From: UBA4312 sp040266995
GTDB lineage: Bacteria; Bacillota_I; Bacilli_A; Erysipelotrichales; Erysipelotrichaceae
Direction of reading: 5' to 3'
DNA length: 64,000 nucleotides
NCBI GenBank assembly: GCA_040266995.1
Contig: JAWRHV010000001.1
Location: 45,920 to 109,919 of the forward strand
This document shows positions 51,366-60,236 of this stretch, in pieces. Below the pieces are notes generated by a model. It was given only the letters and a program-made list of their open reading frames with translations, ran no database searches and was not told the DNA's origin. The translations under genes were made by a program, and so were the position numbers. Position 1 is the stretch's first letter. Every line of letters starts with the position of its first letter.

Positions 51366-52328
51366 TTACGCTTCAAGAATCTTGTTTATCTTCTCATAGT
51401 ATTCATATTCAGGTCCAACCACCTGCATAGCTGTGGCCGCAATTGATTTGGCTTTATCCACATCAATCCCATTCTGATAGATGCTGGCATAACGATAGTA
51501 GATATAATCCTTTATTTCATTTTCTCTGAGGATATATTGATAGTTAGCATCCCCCATCGAATAGTCACCGCGCTGGATGTACAAATCAGCAATATCCATC
51601 AAAATACGGTTACCCATTTCCTGACGAAGGTCATCAAATTGAGACAATACAGCGAAAATAAACTTTTCGTAATATTTCACATCGTCAAATTCCAAGAAAT
51701 TCAATACCTTATAAGCCAGATCTGCAAATGTGATGATCAATTGTTTTGGATTTACATTGATGATCTTTTCCATCTCATCGGTGGATCGAACATCCTTTTT
51801 CTGCGCAATGATCAATACTTCTCTTACCACATCAAAATCCGTCTTATACTCATCGTTGTTCGATGTGCTGTCATCCTGGATGACATACTCCTGATGCTTT
51901 TTGACCTTATCTGCAATATCCGTAAAATCCGAGGCTGTAACGACCGCGGTCTTTTCCACTCTTTCAAAAATAACCGGGATCAAATCCGTATCATAACCAT
52001 CCTTTTCGAAACTGAACGCCTTTTTATCCACATTATACTGCGATAAGACGTTTTCAGATAATTTGGCAATATCCGCGCTTTCCATCAACATGGAAGCATA
52101 TTGATCATAGTCCATCGCAATCCCCATAGCCTTTGCCATTTCAATACAAGTGTCCAATGAGAACTTATTAAATTGTTCAATCTTTTCTTTTTGTGCTTTC
52201 GTCACCCGTTTTTTTCCGGTTGTCTTAGCCACACTTTTCTTGGTTGTCTTTGATGCAGTTTTGCTCTTGGCAGCTGTCTTCTTGGTCGACTTCGTTGAAC
52301 TAACTTTTTTCGTTTTTTTCACAGGCAT
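51366..52328 (-). CDS. Protein with histone-H1-like lysine-rich tail and helical repeats
   Basis: 320 residues. About one third of the first 49 residues are Lys, mixed with Ser, Thr and Ala (KKTAAKSKTASKTTKK), as in bacterial H1-like DNA-binding tails. The remainder is helical and acidic. Its C-terminal 100 residues show TPR-like spacing: DIADLYIQRGDYSMGDANYQ and YYRYASIYQNGIDVDKAKSI. No catalytic motif. The tail could bind DNA, RNA or ribosomes; the rest may be a protein-interaction scaffold. This domain pairing is not one I recognise. Confidence 0.75.
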   Translation of the reverse strand: MPVKKTKKVSSTKSTKKTAAKSKTASKTTKKSVAKTTGKKRVTKAQKEKIEQFNKFSLDTCIEMAKAMGIAMDYDQYASMLMESADIAKLSENVLSQYNVDKKAFSFEKDGYDTDLIPVIFERVEKTAVVTASDFTDIADKVKKHQEYVIQDDSTSNNDEYKTDFDVVREVLIIAQKKDVRSTDEMEKIINVNPKQLIITFADLAYKVLNFLEFDDVKYYEKFIFAVLSQFDDLRQEMGNRILMDIADLYIQRGDYSMGDANYQYILRENEIKDYIYYRYASIYQNGIDVDKAKSIAATAMQVVGPEYEYYEKINKILEA

Positions 52329-52490
52329 AATAAAATCCTCCTCGAATAAATACTATTATAGCATTATTCCGATAATTTTTAAGCGTTTAGTCCATTTTTT
52401 TTGGATCATCTACAATATCACATTTTTCTATTGGGCTTTCTGCGACATTTTAGAGTATACTATATTTTGAAATGTAAGGAGGTATGTTAC

Positions 52491-53624
52491 ATGGCTCAAT
52501 ATCAATCCACCCCTCCTGAATTCCGAACAAAAAAGAATTCATCAGGGAAATTTATTGTTTTGATTATATGTATAGCCTTGATATCCGGTCTGTTCGGTTT
52601 CATCGGCGGAAAACTAGGATCCGGAGGCAATAATAACCCAGGCGTTCAGATTACGCAGACAACCGGTAAGGTTTCTTCAGAAAATAATACGATCAACGAT
52701 GTCAGCGATGTCGTTTCCAAATGCGGTCCCTGTGTGGTGGAAATCACCACGGAAGCCGCTTCCAATGGAAACAGTATGTTCGGTCAATATGTTGAACAAG
52801 GAGCCGGCAGCGGTGTGATCTTCAGCGAAGATGGCTATATCGTAACCAATAACCATGTTGTCAGCGGCGCTACCCACATCGTTGTGACAACAACCGATGG
52901 AAAAGAATACGAAGCCGACATCATCGGAGCCGATTCACAAAGCGATCTGGCTGTTATCAAGATCGATGCCAACGGCTTAAGCACCGCAACGATCGGAGAC
53001 TCCGACAATCTTGAAGTCGGTGATGCAGCCATTGCGATCGGTAATCCTTTAGGGGCCTTAGGCGGTACAGTGACACAAGGGATCATCTCTTCTTTGAACC
53101 GGCAGATCGAAATCGATGGAACGGTTATGACCCTGCTGCAGACAGATGCTTCCATCAACCCGGGAAATTCCGGTGGTGGATTATTTGATGCCAACGGGAA
53201 TCTGATCGGCATCGTCAACGCGAAAGCCAGCAGCGATGGTGTAGAAGGTTTGGGCTTTGCAATCCCGATCAACAGTGCTATCGATATTATCGACGAACTG
53301 ATGAGCAACGGAAAAGTATCAAAACGAGCCGCTCTGAATGTCAGCTTGTATGATTATTCCAGTCGTTCCAATTACTACATGGATGAAGATGCCGAAGAAG
53401 GCTGTTATATCGTGCAGATTGTCGAAGGCGGGGCTGCGGATAAGGCCGGATTGAAAGTAAAAGACCGTATCCTTTCCGTAGATGGACAGACCATCGAAAA
53501 TGCAGCGGATGTAAAAGCCATTCTGGCAAAGCACAAGGTCGGCGACACCATTGAAATTGTCGTAAAACGAGACGGACAGGAAATTACCAAATCGGTAAAA
53601 CTGCAGTCCTCTTCTACCAATTAA
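52491..53624 (+). CDS. htrA: HtrA-type serine protease
   Basis: Membrane-anchored S1C protease that degrades misfolded exported proteins. One helix lies at about 20-40 (FIVLIICIALISGLFGFIGG). The triad is His in VTNNHVVSGA, Asp in SDLAVIKID, and Ser in NPGNSGGGLFD. A PDZ domain (about 290-370) ends the protein. Start 52491 has AAGGAGG upstream; 377 residues is standard. TATACT (52456-52461) is a likely -10 box. Single gene with its own terminator. Confidence 0.94.
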   Translation: MAQYQSTPPEFRTKKNSSGKFIVLIICIALISGLFGFIGGKLGSGGNNNPGVQITQTTGKVSSENNTINDVSDVVSKCGPCVVEITTEAASNGNSMFGQYVEQGAGSGVIFSEDGYIVTNNHVVSGATHIVVTTTDGKEYEADIIGADSQSDLAVIKIDANGLSTATIGDSDNLEVGDAAIAIGNPLGALGGTVTQGIISSLNRQIEIDGTVMTLLQTDASINPGNSGGGLFDANGNLIGIVNAKASSDGVEGLGFAIPINSAIDIIDELMSNGKVSKRAALNVSLYDYSSRSNYYMDEDAEEGCYIVQIVEGGAADKAGLKVKDRILSVDGQTIENAADVKAILAKHKVGDTIEIVVKRDGQEITKSVKLQSSSTN

Positions 53625-53627
53625 TAG

Positions 53628-53657
53628 AGAACTTTCATTAAGAAAGTTCTTTTTTTG
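53628..53657 (+). terminator. Terminator of htrA
   Basis: AGAACTTTC and GAAAGTTCT pair; seven T follow. Confidence 0.85.
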
Positions 53658-53673
53658 ATAGGAAACATTTTTT

Positions 53674-53687
53674 AAAAGCGTTTTCAT
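53674..53687. promoter_or_regulatory. CcpA cre-like site upstream of ldh
   Basis: TAAAAGCGTTTTCA matches the cre consensus at all fixed positions but one. It lies about 20 bp before the -10 box TATAAT (53708-53713, with TG extension), over the -35 region. Confidence 0.55.
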
Positions 53688-53748
53688 CTTTTATATATTT
53701 ATTATGATATAATGTTATTATAAATAACAATTAGGAGGTATAAAATAA

Positions 53749-54726
53749 ATGGCTCAAGAAAAAATTTCAAAACGTAAGATCATGCTGATCGGATGTGGCT
53801 TTGTAGGAATGAGTTTTGCCTATTCTCTTCTGAACGAACGCGGTATCGATGAACTGGTACTGGTGGATGTCAATGCCGACAAAGCGAAAGGTGAAGAAAT
53901 GGACCTGGCTGACGCGTTGGTTTATTCTGAATCCAAGATGAAGATCCGTGCCGGTGATTACACAGATGCAAAAGATACAAATATTGTCGTATTAACAGCT
54001 GGTATCGCACAGAAACCAGGGCAAACACGTCTGGAACTGGTAAAGATCAATGCCGGTATCACAAAGAACTGCTGCGAACAATTAAAAGCGAATGGATTTG
54101 ATGGTATTCTGATTGTTGCCGGTAACCCGGTCGATATCATGACATATGTTGCTTATAAAGCATCCGGTCTGGAAAAGAACCACGTATTCGGTTCCGGCGA
54201 TGTTCTGGATACTGCCCGTCTGCGTGTGGAAATTGCCCATCGTTTAAATGTCACCCCATCGAACATTCATGCCTATATCATGGGAGAACACGGAGATTCC
54301 AGTTTTGTTTCCTGGGCCAATACATATGTAGGTGCTAAAAACCTTTTGGAATATCTGGATGAAAAACAGAATGTATCCTTAGGTGAACTGCAGGAACTAT
54401 ATCTCAATGTACGAGATAAAGCATACAAGATCATCGAACTGAAACGCGCTACCTACTATGGTATCGGTGTTGCGTTAAAGAGGATCGTTACCTGTGTATT
54501 AAACAACGAACGAGCTATTATGCCGGTATCCAGCTTCCAGAACGGTGAATACGGTAAATATGGTTACTACATCGGTACTCCTTCGATTGTCGGTTCCAAT
54601 GGTGTAGAAGAAATCATCAGCTTGCCGCTGACTTATCAGGATCAAGATATGTTCGATCGTTCCTTCGATACCTTAGCTAAAACAATCGAAGAGGAATTAT
54701 CCGATTTATTAGCTGAATACAATTAA
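53749..54726 (+). CDS. ldh: L-lactate dehydrogenase
   Basis: Reduces pyruvate to L-lactate with NADH, the end step of homolactic fermentation. The NAD site is MLIGCGFVGMSFAYSL. VLDTARLR and IMGEHGDSSF hold the substrate Arg and the catalytic His. Length 325 is standard. AGGAGG lies 11 nt before the ATG. A cre-like site and an extended -10 promoter precede it; no Rex box is visible there. The malate/lactate discriminating region (KPGQTRLELV, Gln position) favours lactate. Confidence 0.94.
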   Translation: MAQEKISKRKIMLIGCGFVGMSFAYSLLNERGIDELVLVDVNADKAKGEEMDLADALVYSESKMKIRAGDYTDAKDTNIVVLTAGIAQKPGQTRLELVKINAGITKNCCEQLKANGFDGILIVAGNPVDIMTYVAYKASGLEKNHVFGSGDVLDTARLRVEIAHRLNVTPSNIHAYIMGEHGDSSFVSWANTYVGAKNLLEYLDEKQNVSLGELQELYLNVRDKAYKIIELKRATYYGIGVALKRIVTCVLNNERAIMPVSSFQNGEYGKYGYYIGTPSIVGSNGVEEIISLPLTYQDQDMFDRSFDTLAKTIEEELSDLLAEYN

Positions 54727-54730
54727 TCCC

Positions 54731-54756
54731 AAGGGCTTATAAAAGCCCTTTTCTTA
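54731..54756 (+). terminator. Terminator of ldh
   Basis: AAGGGCTT and AAGCCCTT pair around four bases; TTCTTATT follows. Confidence 0.8.
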
Positions 54757-54761
54757 TTATC

Positions 54762-54787
54762 AAAAAAAAGAACCTGTTCGGTTCTTT
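54762..54787 (-). terminator. Terminator of the two-component operon
   Basis: AAAGAACC and GGTTCTTT pair around five bases; a T run follows on the minus strand. Confidence 0.85.
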
Positions 54788-56033
54788 ATAAGATCACTTC
54801 CATCACCAAGGATCGTTCATCTTCGGTCGATGCCGTAATGGTTCCTTTATGCCCTTCCACAATAGCCTGGGCAACGGATAAACCAATCCCTGAGCCACCG
54901 GTTTCTCGACTTCTTGAAGTGTCAACTCTGTAAAAACGGTCAAACAAATACGGCAGATTCTTACGAGATATAGATTCGGTCGTATTGGTAACCAGGATCC
55001 TTTTCTTTTTCCCTTTCTCTTTGACATCCAGACGAATCTCTCCCTGTGGACAGGAGTATTTAAACGCGTTGTCCAGCAGTAAAGAAATCAACTGCTCAAT
55101 GCGTTGTTGATCCCCACGGATCATCAGATCCGGTTGAACTTCGTATGTGTAATTCTTTTCCTCCATACGCGCCCTGGACTCAAAGGAACGAGCAATCCCC
55201 TGTACTGTTTCCGACAACGAGAACTCTTTCATAACGAAAGTGTTGGTCTCCTCCATTTTGGAAAGGAGGATCAGATCCTGCGTCAATGAAGATAAACGCT
55301 TTGTCTGAAACCGAATATCCTGTAGCCACTCATTGTTCACTCCCTCCAGATCCAATACATCCAGATCGGCTTGAATGATAGCCAGCGGGGTTTTGATTTC
55401 ATGGCCCGCATCGGTCACAAACTGCTTTTGTTTCTCATAACTCTCTGCTACAGGTCGAGTAACCCGCCGGGAAGCTAATACGATCAGAAAACAGACGATC
55501 AAAAAACCAAAGACGGATACAAGAATGCTGATCAGCAGGAAACTGTAAAACGCATCCAGGGTTCGGGTGCAATCCAGAAAATAAATTGTGGTCTTCTCTC
55601 CGTCTTTTTCCACTTTATACCGGTAATGATTCATAAAACCGGATTGATGCCCCTGCTGGTATACTTGGTCGGCATAGCTCGTTGCTTGTTGTTGGTCGAC
55701 AGCCTGGATTTGTTCCGTATTGGTTGTCTGTACATCTTCTCCAACCATTGTTACGGAAAAATAACGCGATTCGTATGGCGTTTCCTCATTGTAATTATCC
55801 GGAGCCGGGCCATTGAACCCTGCATTTTGGTCAAAGGGAACGCCTTCTTCATCCGGTCTCTGCCCAATCGGAAATTTCCCATCATTATCGGCTAGTATCT
55901 GTAAAAGATTATCGGCATTCTGTGTTACTTTATGATAATTTAGTACATTCACACTGCCCATAATCAACGTTAAGGTCATAAAGACCGATACCAAGGCAAT
56001 CAGAATAAACTTATAGCGTAATTTTTTAATCAT
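54786..56033 (-). CDS. Sensor histidine kinase
   Basis: 415-residue membrane kinase. TM1 is at about 9-31, a 130-residue extracellular domain follows, and TM2 is at about 163-188. The phosphoacceptor is His211 in DAGHEIKTPLAI. The ATP domain has LISLLLDNAFKYS (N box), YLFDRFYRVDTSR and TGGSGIGLSV (G2 box). There is little HAMP sequence. The extracellular part resembles no sensor I know; it is acidic and rich in Gln and Asn. It overlaps the response regulator by 8 nt. Confidence 0.93.
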   Translation of the reverse strand: MIKKLRYKFILIALVSVFMTLTLIMGSVNVLNYHKVTQNADNLLQILADNDGKFPIGQRPDEEGVPFDQNAGFNGPAPDNYNEETPYESRYFSVTMVGEDVQTTNTEQIQAVDQQQATSYADQVYQQGHQSGFMNHYRYKVEKDGEKTTIYFLDCTRTLDAFYSFLLISILVSVFGFLIVCFLIVLASRRVTRPVAESYEKQKQFVTDAGHEIKTPLAIIQADLDVLDLEGVNNEWLQDIRFQTKRLSSLTQDLILLSKMEETNTFVMKEFSLSETVQGIARSFESRARMEEKNYTYEVQPDLMIRGDQQRIEQLISLLLDNAFKYSCPQGEIRLDVKEKGKKKRILVTNTTESISRKNLPYLFDRFYRVDTSRSRETGGSGIGLSVAQAIVEGHKGTITASTEDERSLVMEVIL

Positions 56034-56709
56034 GAGCGGCCTTCTTTTCTAAGGAGTAGCCGACATTCCGGTGCGCTTTGATCAGAATATCCGCCTGCAT
56101 CTGATTCAACTTTTTTCGTAAATAAGAAATGTATACCCAGACAACATTGATTTCTGTATCCGAATCATATCCCCAGATCTTTTCGAAGATCCGTTGTGTA
56201 GCAATCACATGGCCGGGATTGCTCATCAGCAGCTCCATTACCTGATACTCCTTATTGGCCAGTGTAAACTGCGCTTGTGCATTGGATAACACAAAGGTTT
56301 TCTGATTCAAAGAAACATTGCCAAAGCTTAAAGAAGCATCCACGGCGGCGGTCTGTATACGCGTCATAGCACGAATACGTGCCAACAATTCCTTGGTGTC
56401 AAATGGCTTGGTCAGATAATCATTGGCTCCGCTGTCCAGCCCTTCGACCTTATCATCGATCTCCGATTTTGCCGTCAGCAGTAAGACCGGTGTTTGTTTG
56501 CCCAAGGCACGAAAACGTCGTAATACCTCAATTCCATCAATTTCAGGCATCATGATATCCAGTATGATTCCATCATACTCTTCCGTTTCCATATAGTCCA
56601 AGGCCTCCTGTCCGTCATATACAGCATCCACTGTATAATGCGCATACTCCAGGATACGGACCAAAGCTTTCGATAAGGATCGTTCGTCTTCAGCTAATAA
56701 AAGATGCAT
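56026..56709 (-). CDS. Response regulator, OmpR/PhoB family
   Basis: 227 residues: receiver domain with acidic pocket AEDE at 6-9, phosphoacceptor Asp51 in GIILDIMMPEIDG, Thr/Ser in LLLTAKSE and Lys in DYLTKPFD. The winged-helix DNA-binding domain ends the protein (VWVYISYLRKKL). AGGAGG lies 6 nt before ATG. It is partner of the overlapping histidine kinase and is preceded by a phosphoesterase gene 9 nt upstream, so the three form one operon. Confidence 0.94.
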   Translation of the reverse strand: MHLLLAEDERSLSKALVRILEYAHYTVDAVYDGQEALDYMETEEYDGIILDIMMPEIDGIEVLRRFRALGKQTPVLLLTAKSEIDDKVEGLDSGANDYLTKPFDTKELLARIRAMTRIQTAAVDASLSFGNVSLNQKTFVLSNAQAQFTLANKEYQVMELLMSNPGHVIATQRIFEKIWGYDSDTEINVVWVYISYLRKKLNQMQADILIKAHRNVGYSLEKKAAHD

Positions 56710-56718
56710 GGTATCCTC

Positions 56719-57459
56719 CTACTTCCATTCCTTTCGCAATATATCGATGCCATCCAGCGTGATGATCTTCTGAAACAATACAATGGTCGGTTTCCCATCC
56801 CGGATGTAATATCCATCTTCATGATAGTGACCATGCAGCCAGGCTTTATAATCGAGCTTGACAGCAATTTTCTCCAAAAACATCTGAATGTCAAAATAAG
56901 GTGCATCATAATTATTGAGATCCAGAACATAGCGCCGGGTAAACGGATGCGATTGATAGATATCATGTGTCAAAACATAGTCCACCTGCCAATTGTGCGC
57001 ATTGAGTGTTTCGATCGCATGATCCATCTCTTCTTTGGTCGGCAGTTCACTTTGCCACCAGTTTACATTGGCCACACGGTATTGCACATCATGACTGGCA
57101 CCCCCGCCAAACGTAAAAAACGTGTGTCCTTCAATATCAAAGTATTCACCTCGCATCAGATGCACGATATTGGAACGGATCCGATGAACCTTTCCTCCAT
57201 GCCATGTCTCAACCGGAAATGCATTTAATAATGTAAAGTTTTCATGGTTTCCATCAATAAAACAAGTCTGCCAAGGTAAAGATTCCAGCCAGTTCAGCCA
57301 GAACGCATCCCCTTTTCCTCCGTCCCAGATACAGCCGAAATCTCCACAGATGATCAAATAGTCATTTGCGGTCAGCTGTTTTCCCAACGGAAACTTATCA
57401 TCCGGATTTATCTTCGCAATATCTTGTTCACGATGTGTGTCCCCTGTAATAAATATCAT
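56719..57459 (-). CDS. Calcineurin-like metallophosphoesterase
   Basis: About 246 residues. The two-metal motifs are FITGDTHRE at the N-terminus, LIICGDFGCIWD, FIDGNHENF, VDYVLTHDIYQSHPF and WLHGHYHEDG. The protein and substrate classes of this group (nucleotide, RNA or phospholipid) cannot be told from sequence. The start is ATG 57459, with GAGG 7 nt upstream; ATG 57465 is too close to that site. It is the first gene of the operon with the response regulator and kinase. Confidence 0.88.
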   Translation of the reverse strand: MIFITGDTHREQDIAKINPDDKFPLGKQLTANDYLIICGDFGCIWDGGKGDAFWLNWLESLPWQTCFIDGNHENFTLLNAFPVETWHGGKVHRIRSNIVHLMRGEYFDIEGHTFFTFGGGASHDVQYRVANVNWWQSELPTKEEMDHAIETLNAHNWQVDYVLTHDIYQSHPFTRRYVLDLNNYDAPYFDIQMFLEKIAVKLDYKAWLHGHYHEDGYYIRDGKPTIVLFQKIITLDGIDILRKEWK

Positions 57460-57469
57460 AAACATACCT

Positions 57470-57502
57470 CAATACAAAAGAACTTGATAGATTTCTATCA
57501 AG
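57470..57502 (-). terminator. Terminator of the fakA-like gene
   Basis: CTTGATAG and CTATCAAG pair around four bases; TTCTTTTG follows on the minus strand. Confidence 0.75.
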
Positions 57503-57513
57503 CTCCTTGTCTT

Positions 57514-59157
57514 CTATTCAACACCGATTATAAATGAATATACCGGTTGTTTCCCTTCATGGATCTCCACTTCGGCTTCGCTGACCTCTTCCACATAGTC
57601 AGCCAGTTGCTGAGCCTGCTCTTTTGTTGCTTCCATACCATAGATCAACGTCACCAGTTCACTGTCTTCATCCAGCATAGAGTCCAACAGCTTTTGACTG
57701 GCTTCCATACAATCCGGGCAGCTTGCAGCAATATCTTTTCCGGAGATACCCATGTATTCTCCTTTTTTAATTTCCATTCCATTGTAGGTAGTATCCTTGA
57801 TCGCATAGGTTACTTCACCACTCTTCACATGATCGATGGCTTCCTGCATCTCCGCTACGTTATCCTCTACATCCATTTCCGGATTGAACATAACACAAGC
57901 TGATAATCCCTGTGGAATCGTTTTGGTTGGCATCACATGAATATCCTGATCACTGCAGATCGTCTGTGCCTGATTGGCCGCCAGAATAATATTGGAATTA
58001 TTCGGGAAAACAAAAATATGATCCGCATCCACCTGTTCGATGGCTTCCACGAAATCCTCCGTGCTCGGGTTCATTGTCTGCCCACCGCCGATAATGAAAT
58101 CCGCCCGCAGTTCGCGGAACATCTGATCGATACCTTCTCCCGGCGCTACCGCAATAATGGCATATTTTTTATGCTCCATGGCAGGCTGCTTTTTGGCATA
58201 TTGTTTCGCTTCTTCAATCTCCACAATATGGTCATGCTGCTGCTGCATATTCTCCACTTTGATTTTGACAAATTTACCCTGTCGACGTCCCATCTTTAAA
58301 GCCGTAAACGGTTCTAAAGTATGGACATGGACTTTTACCAGATCTTCATCCTGTACACATACCAATGAATTTCCGATGGTGGATAATTCATCTTTAAATC
58401 CGGCTTCCGAGAAATGACGAATACCATTCGCGCTCAACTGGATAATGAATTCCGTACAGAATCCATATTCATCCTCGCCGCCTTCTACCTTGGTCTGCGC
58501 CTGTTCGGCTGCTTCGGCTGTTTCCGTCTTTGTGACCGGTTTGCCCTGCAGAGCCAGCAAGAAACCTTCCAGAATATAGTACAGACCCTTACCACCGCTG
58601 TCGACTACACCGACCTCAGCCAGTACCGGTAAAAGCTCCGGTGTTCTTAGTAAAGATTCATTGGCCTCAGCGACCATTTTCTGCATAACCAGTGTACAGT
58701 CCGTAATTTCTTCCGTCACTGTATATGCATAGGTATAATCCGCTGCTTCACGAACAACGGTCAAGATGGTTCCTTCTACCGGACGCATAACGGCTTTATA
58801 CGCAATACGACTGCCGTTTACCAGCGCATGGGCCAGCTGCATGGCATCGATGGATTCATTGTCTTCAACCGCCTGATAAATCCCGCGGAAAATCTGTGAT
58901 GTAATGACACCGGAGTTTCCTCTGGCTCCCATCAGCAAACCACGAGATAAGGCTTTAAAGATTTTTCCAACATGTTCACCCGGTGCTTCCAAAGCGGCTT
59001 TGACACCATTGGATACCGTCAGATACATGTTGGTTCCGGTATCTCCATCCGGAACCGGAAAGACATTTAAAGAATCGACTTCGGCAGAATGATTTCCAAG
59101 ATTATTCATACCGGATTCGAGCATCTGTTTTAATAGTTGACCATTAATTTGTTCCAT
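57514..59157 (-). CDS. fakA: DAK2/DegV-type fatty acid kinase-like protein (YloV/FakA)
   Basis: Fatty acid kinase catalytic subunit type, 547 residues. The N-terminal DAK2 kinase domain has NVFPVPDGDTGTNMYLTVSN, with the metal-binding Asp residues, and SRGLLMGARGNSGVITSQ. A middle linker binds zinc in known homologues. The C-terminal part resembles DegV-like EDD folds (VAPGEGIDQMFRELRADFII). Start 59157 has AGGAG upstream. It lies 10 nt after the Asp23 gene, the usual yloU-yloV pair. A DegV (FakB) fatty-acid binder is not in the window. Confidence 0.9.
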   Translation of the reverse strand: MEQINGQLLKQMLESGMNNLGNHSAEVDSLNVFPVPDGDTGTNMYLTVSNGVKAALEAPGEHVGKIFKALSRGLLMGARGNSGVITSQIFRGIYQAVEDNESIDAMQLAHALVNGSRIAYKAVMRPVEGTILTVVREAADYTYAYTVTEEITDCTLVMQKMVAEANESLLRTPELLPVLAEVGVVDSGGKGLYYILEGFLLALQGKPVTKTETAEAAEQAQTKVEGGEDEYGFCTEFIIQLSANGIRHFSEAGFKDELSTIGNSLVCVQDEDLVKVHVHTLEPFTALKMGRRQGKFVKIKVENMQQQHDHIVEIEEAKQYAKKQPAMEHKKYAIIAVAPGEGIDQMFRELRADFIIGGGQTMNPSTEDFVEAIEQVDADHIFVFPNNSNIILAANQAQTICSDQDIHVMPTKTIPQGLSACVMFNPEMDVEDNVAEMQEAIDHVKSGEVTYAIKDTTYNGMEIKKGEYMGISGKDIAASCPDCMEASQKLLDSMLDEDSELVTLIYGMEATKEQAQQLADYVEEVSEAEVEIHEGKQPVYSFIIGVE

Positions 59158-59167
59158 ATGACTACTC

Positions 59168-59527
59168 CTATTTGGACGCACGAACGCCTTGTACGCAGAT
59201 ATTTACTTCTTTTACTTTTACTTCCAATGTTTTTTCCACAACATATTTAACGCGTTTCTGTGCTTCCAAAACAACCTCTGCCAGCTTAATTCCCTGCATC
59301 ACAACAATGTATAAATCCAGAACGATTCCGTCTTCCTGCTGTCTTACGACAACACCACGAGAATAGTTCTCAATTTTCAATAATTCATACCATCCATCAC
59401 GAACCGCTTTCTGTGAAGCCATTCCGATGACCCCATAACACTCTGTGATGGTTCCGCCGGCCAGATTGGCTACAGCGTCTAATGAAATGGATATATTTCC
59501 ATATTCGGTGGACTTGTTAATAGGCAT
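59168..59527 (-). CDS. yloU: Asp23/Gls24 family envelope stress protein (YloU)
   Basis: 119 residues of the Asp23 family. The core is ISISLDAVANLAGGTITECY, GVIGMASQK, and VKEVNICVQGV near the C-terminus, a cytosolic protein often found at the membrane. It directly precedes the FakA-like gene, as in most Bacillota. Two Asp23 copies are common in this group; only one is here. A promoter TTGTGT-17-TATAAT (59583-59555 on the minus strand) lies just upstream. The ribosomal L28 gene that often lies opposite is not present. Confidence 0.92.
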   Translation of the reverse strand: MPINKSTEYGNISISLDAVANLAGGTITECYGVIGMASQKAVRDGWYELLKIENYSRGVVVRQQEDGIVLDLYIVVMQGIKLAEVVLEAQKRVKYVVEKTLEVKVKEVNICVQGVRASK

Positions 59528-59554
59528 ACTTGTACCTCCTGTATATCAAGGTAT

Positions 59555-59583
59555 ATTATAATACAACCAATGGTTAAACACAA
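59555..59583 (-). promoter_or_regulatory. Promoter of yloU-fakA
   Basis: TTGTGT (59583-59578) and TATAAT (59560-59555) are 17 nt apart on the minus strand, leaving a leader of about 20 nt with AGGAGG. Confidence 0.6.
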
Positions 59584-59599
59584 ATGAACAAAACGTATT

Positions 59600-59760
59600 A
59601 TTTACATGGAACAAATCTATTCTTTATGGTTCCAAAAGCCGAATACCCGGTATTCTTCGTAGGATCCATGTACGGATCGGGATCATCACAAACAGGACCA
59701 CCAGACGATACAAAAGCTAAACCCCGGTTCCTATTAGATTGAATAGATACTCTATACGCA
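59600..59760. other. Non-coding stretch with three successive hairpins
   Basis: TGGAAC/GTTCCA (59607-59634), GAATACC/GGTATTC (59641-59655, one-base loop) and GATCC/GGATC (59663-59678). No convincing gene. It lies between a terminator and the yloU promoter. A small RNA is possible but not shown. Confidence 0.35.
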
Positions 59761-59771
59761 CTGTGTCTATC

Positions 59772-59794
59772 AAAAAAACCTGCTTAGACAGGTT
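59772..59794 (-). terminator. Terminator of the Xre operon
   Basis: AACCTG and CAGGTT pair around six bases; seven T follow on the minus strand. Confidence 0.8.
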
Positions 59795-60233
59795 AGTATT
59801 TTTTCAATAAATAATAGAATACAATAATGCCGGCAACAATTTGAAAGAGCAGATATCCACCTAAATACAGTACAAAGACTTTCGCATCCATCAAAAGACC
59901 GGCCTGGCCCAAAAAAGCAAACACAACGATGGAAATACAAAGTACAAATAAGCCCATTAAATAAGCGATACGCCCGGACTGATTGCGCAGCATCTCTTTC
60001 AGTTCATCGTGCTTCTCGATTTGTTTCAATTCTTCCAGTTTCTGGTGTCGTTGTGAGCGTTTTGGATCCGACCAGTATATTGAACGGATGATCCGACCCA
60101 GTCCAATGGATAAAAATGCTCCACAGAACCCCCAGAATAAAGATGTAAATACCGTGTTTTTGTTGATTGCGAGAAACAGAAACACCAAACCGGCCACCCC
60201 ATAACAAAGACCATATATCCATTCGTTCTTCAT
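59793..60233 (-). CDS. Four-helix membrane protein of unknown function
   Basis: 146 residues with helices at about 7-24, 29-49, 92-112 and 120-143 and a charged cytosolic loop (WSDPKRSQRHQKLEELKQIE) between the second and third. It starts 3 nt after the Xre regulator gene. Pairs of an Xre repressor with such a four-helix protein are common in Bacillota, and the membrane protein is thought to be the regulated partner. Function unknown. Confidence 0.75.
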   Translation of the reverse strand: MKNEWIYGLCYGVAGLVFLFLAINKNTVFTSLFWGFCGAFLSIGLGRIIRSIYWSDPKRSQRHQKLEELKQIEKHDELKEMLRNQSGRIAYLMGLFVLCISIVVFAFLGQAGLLMDAKVFVLYLGGYLLFQIVAGIIVFYYLLKKY

Positions 60234-60236
60234 CGA

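Noticed and set aside
59661..59721. Small hydrophobic peptide on the minus strand (about 30 residues from a TTG)
   Set aside because: No ribosome site and the frame crosses two palindromes; too weak to list as a gene.
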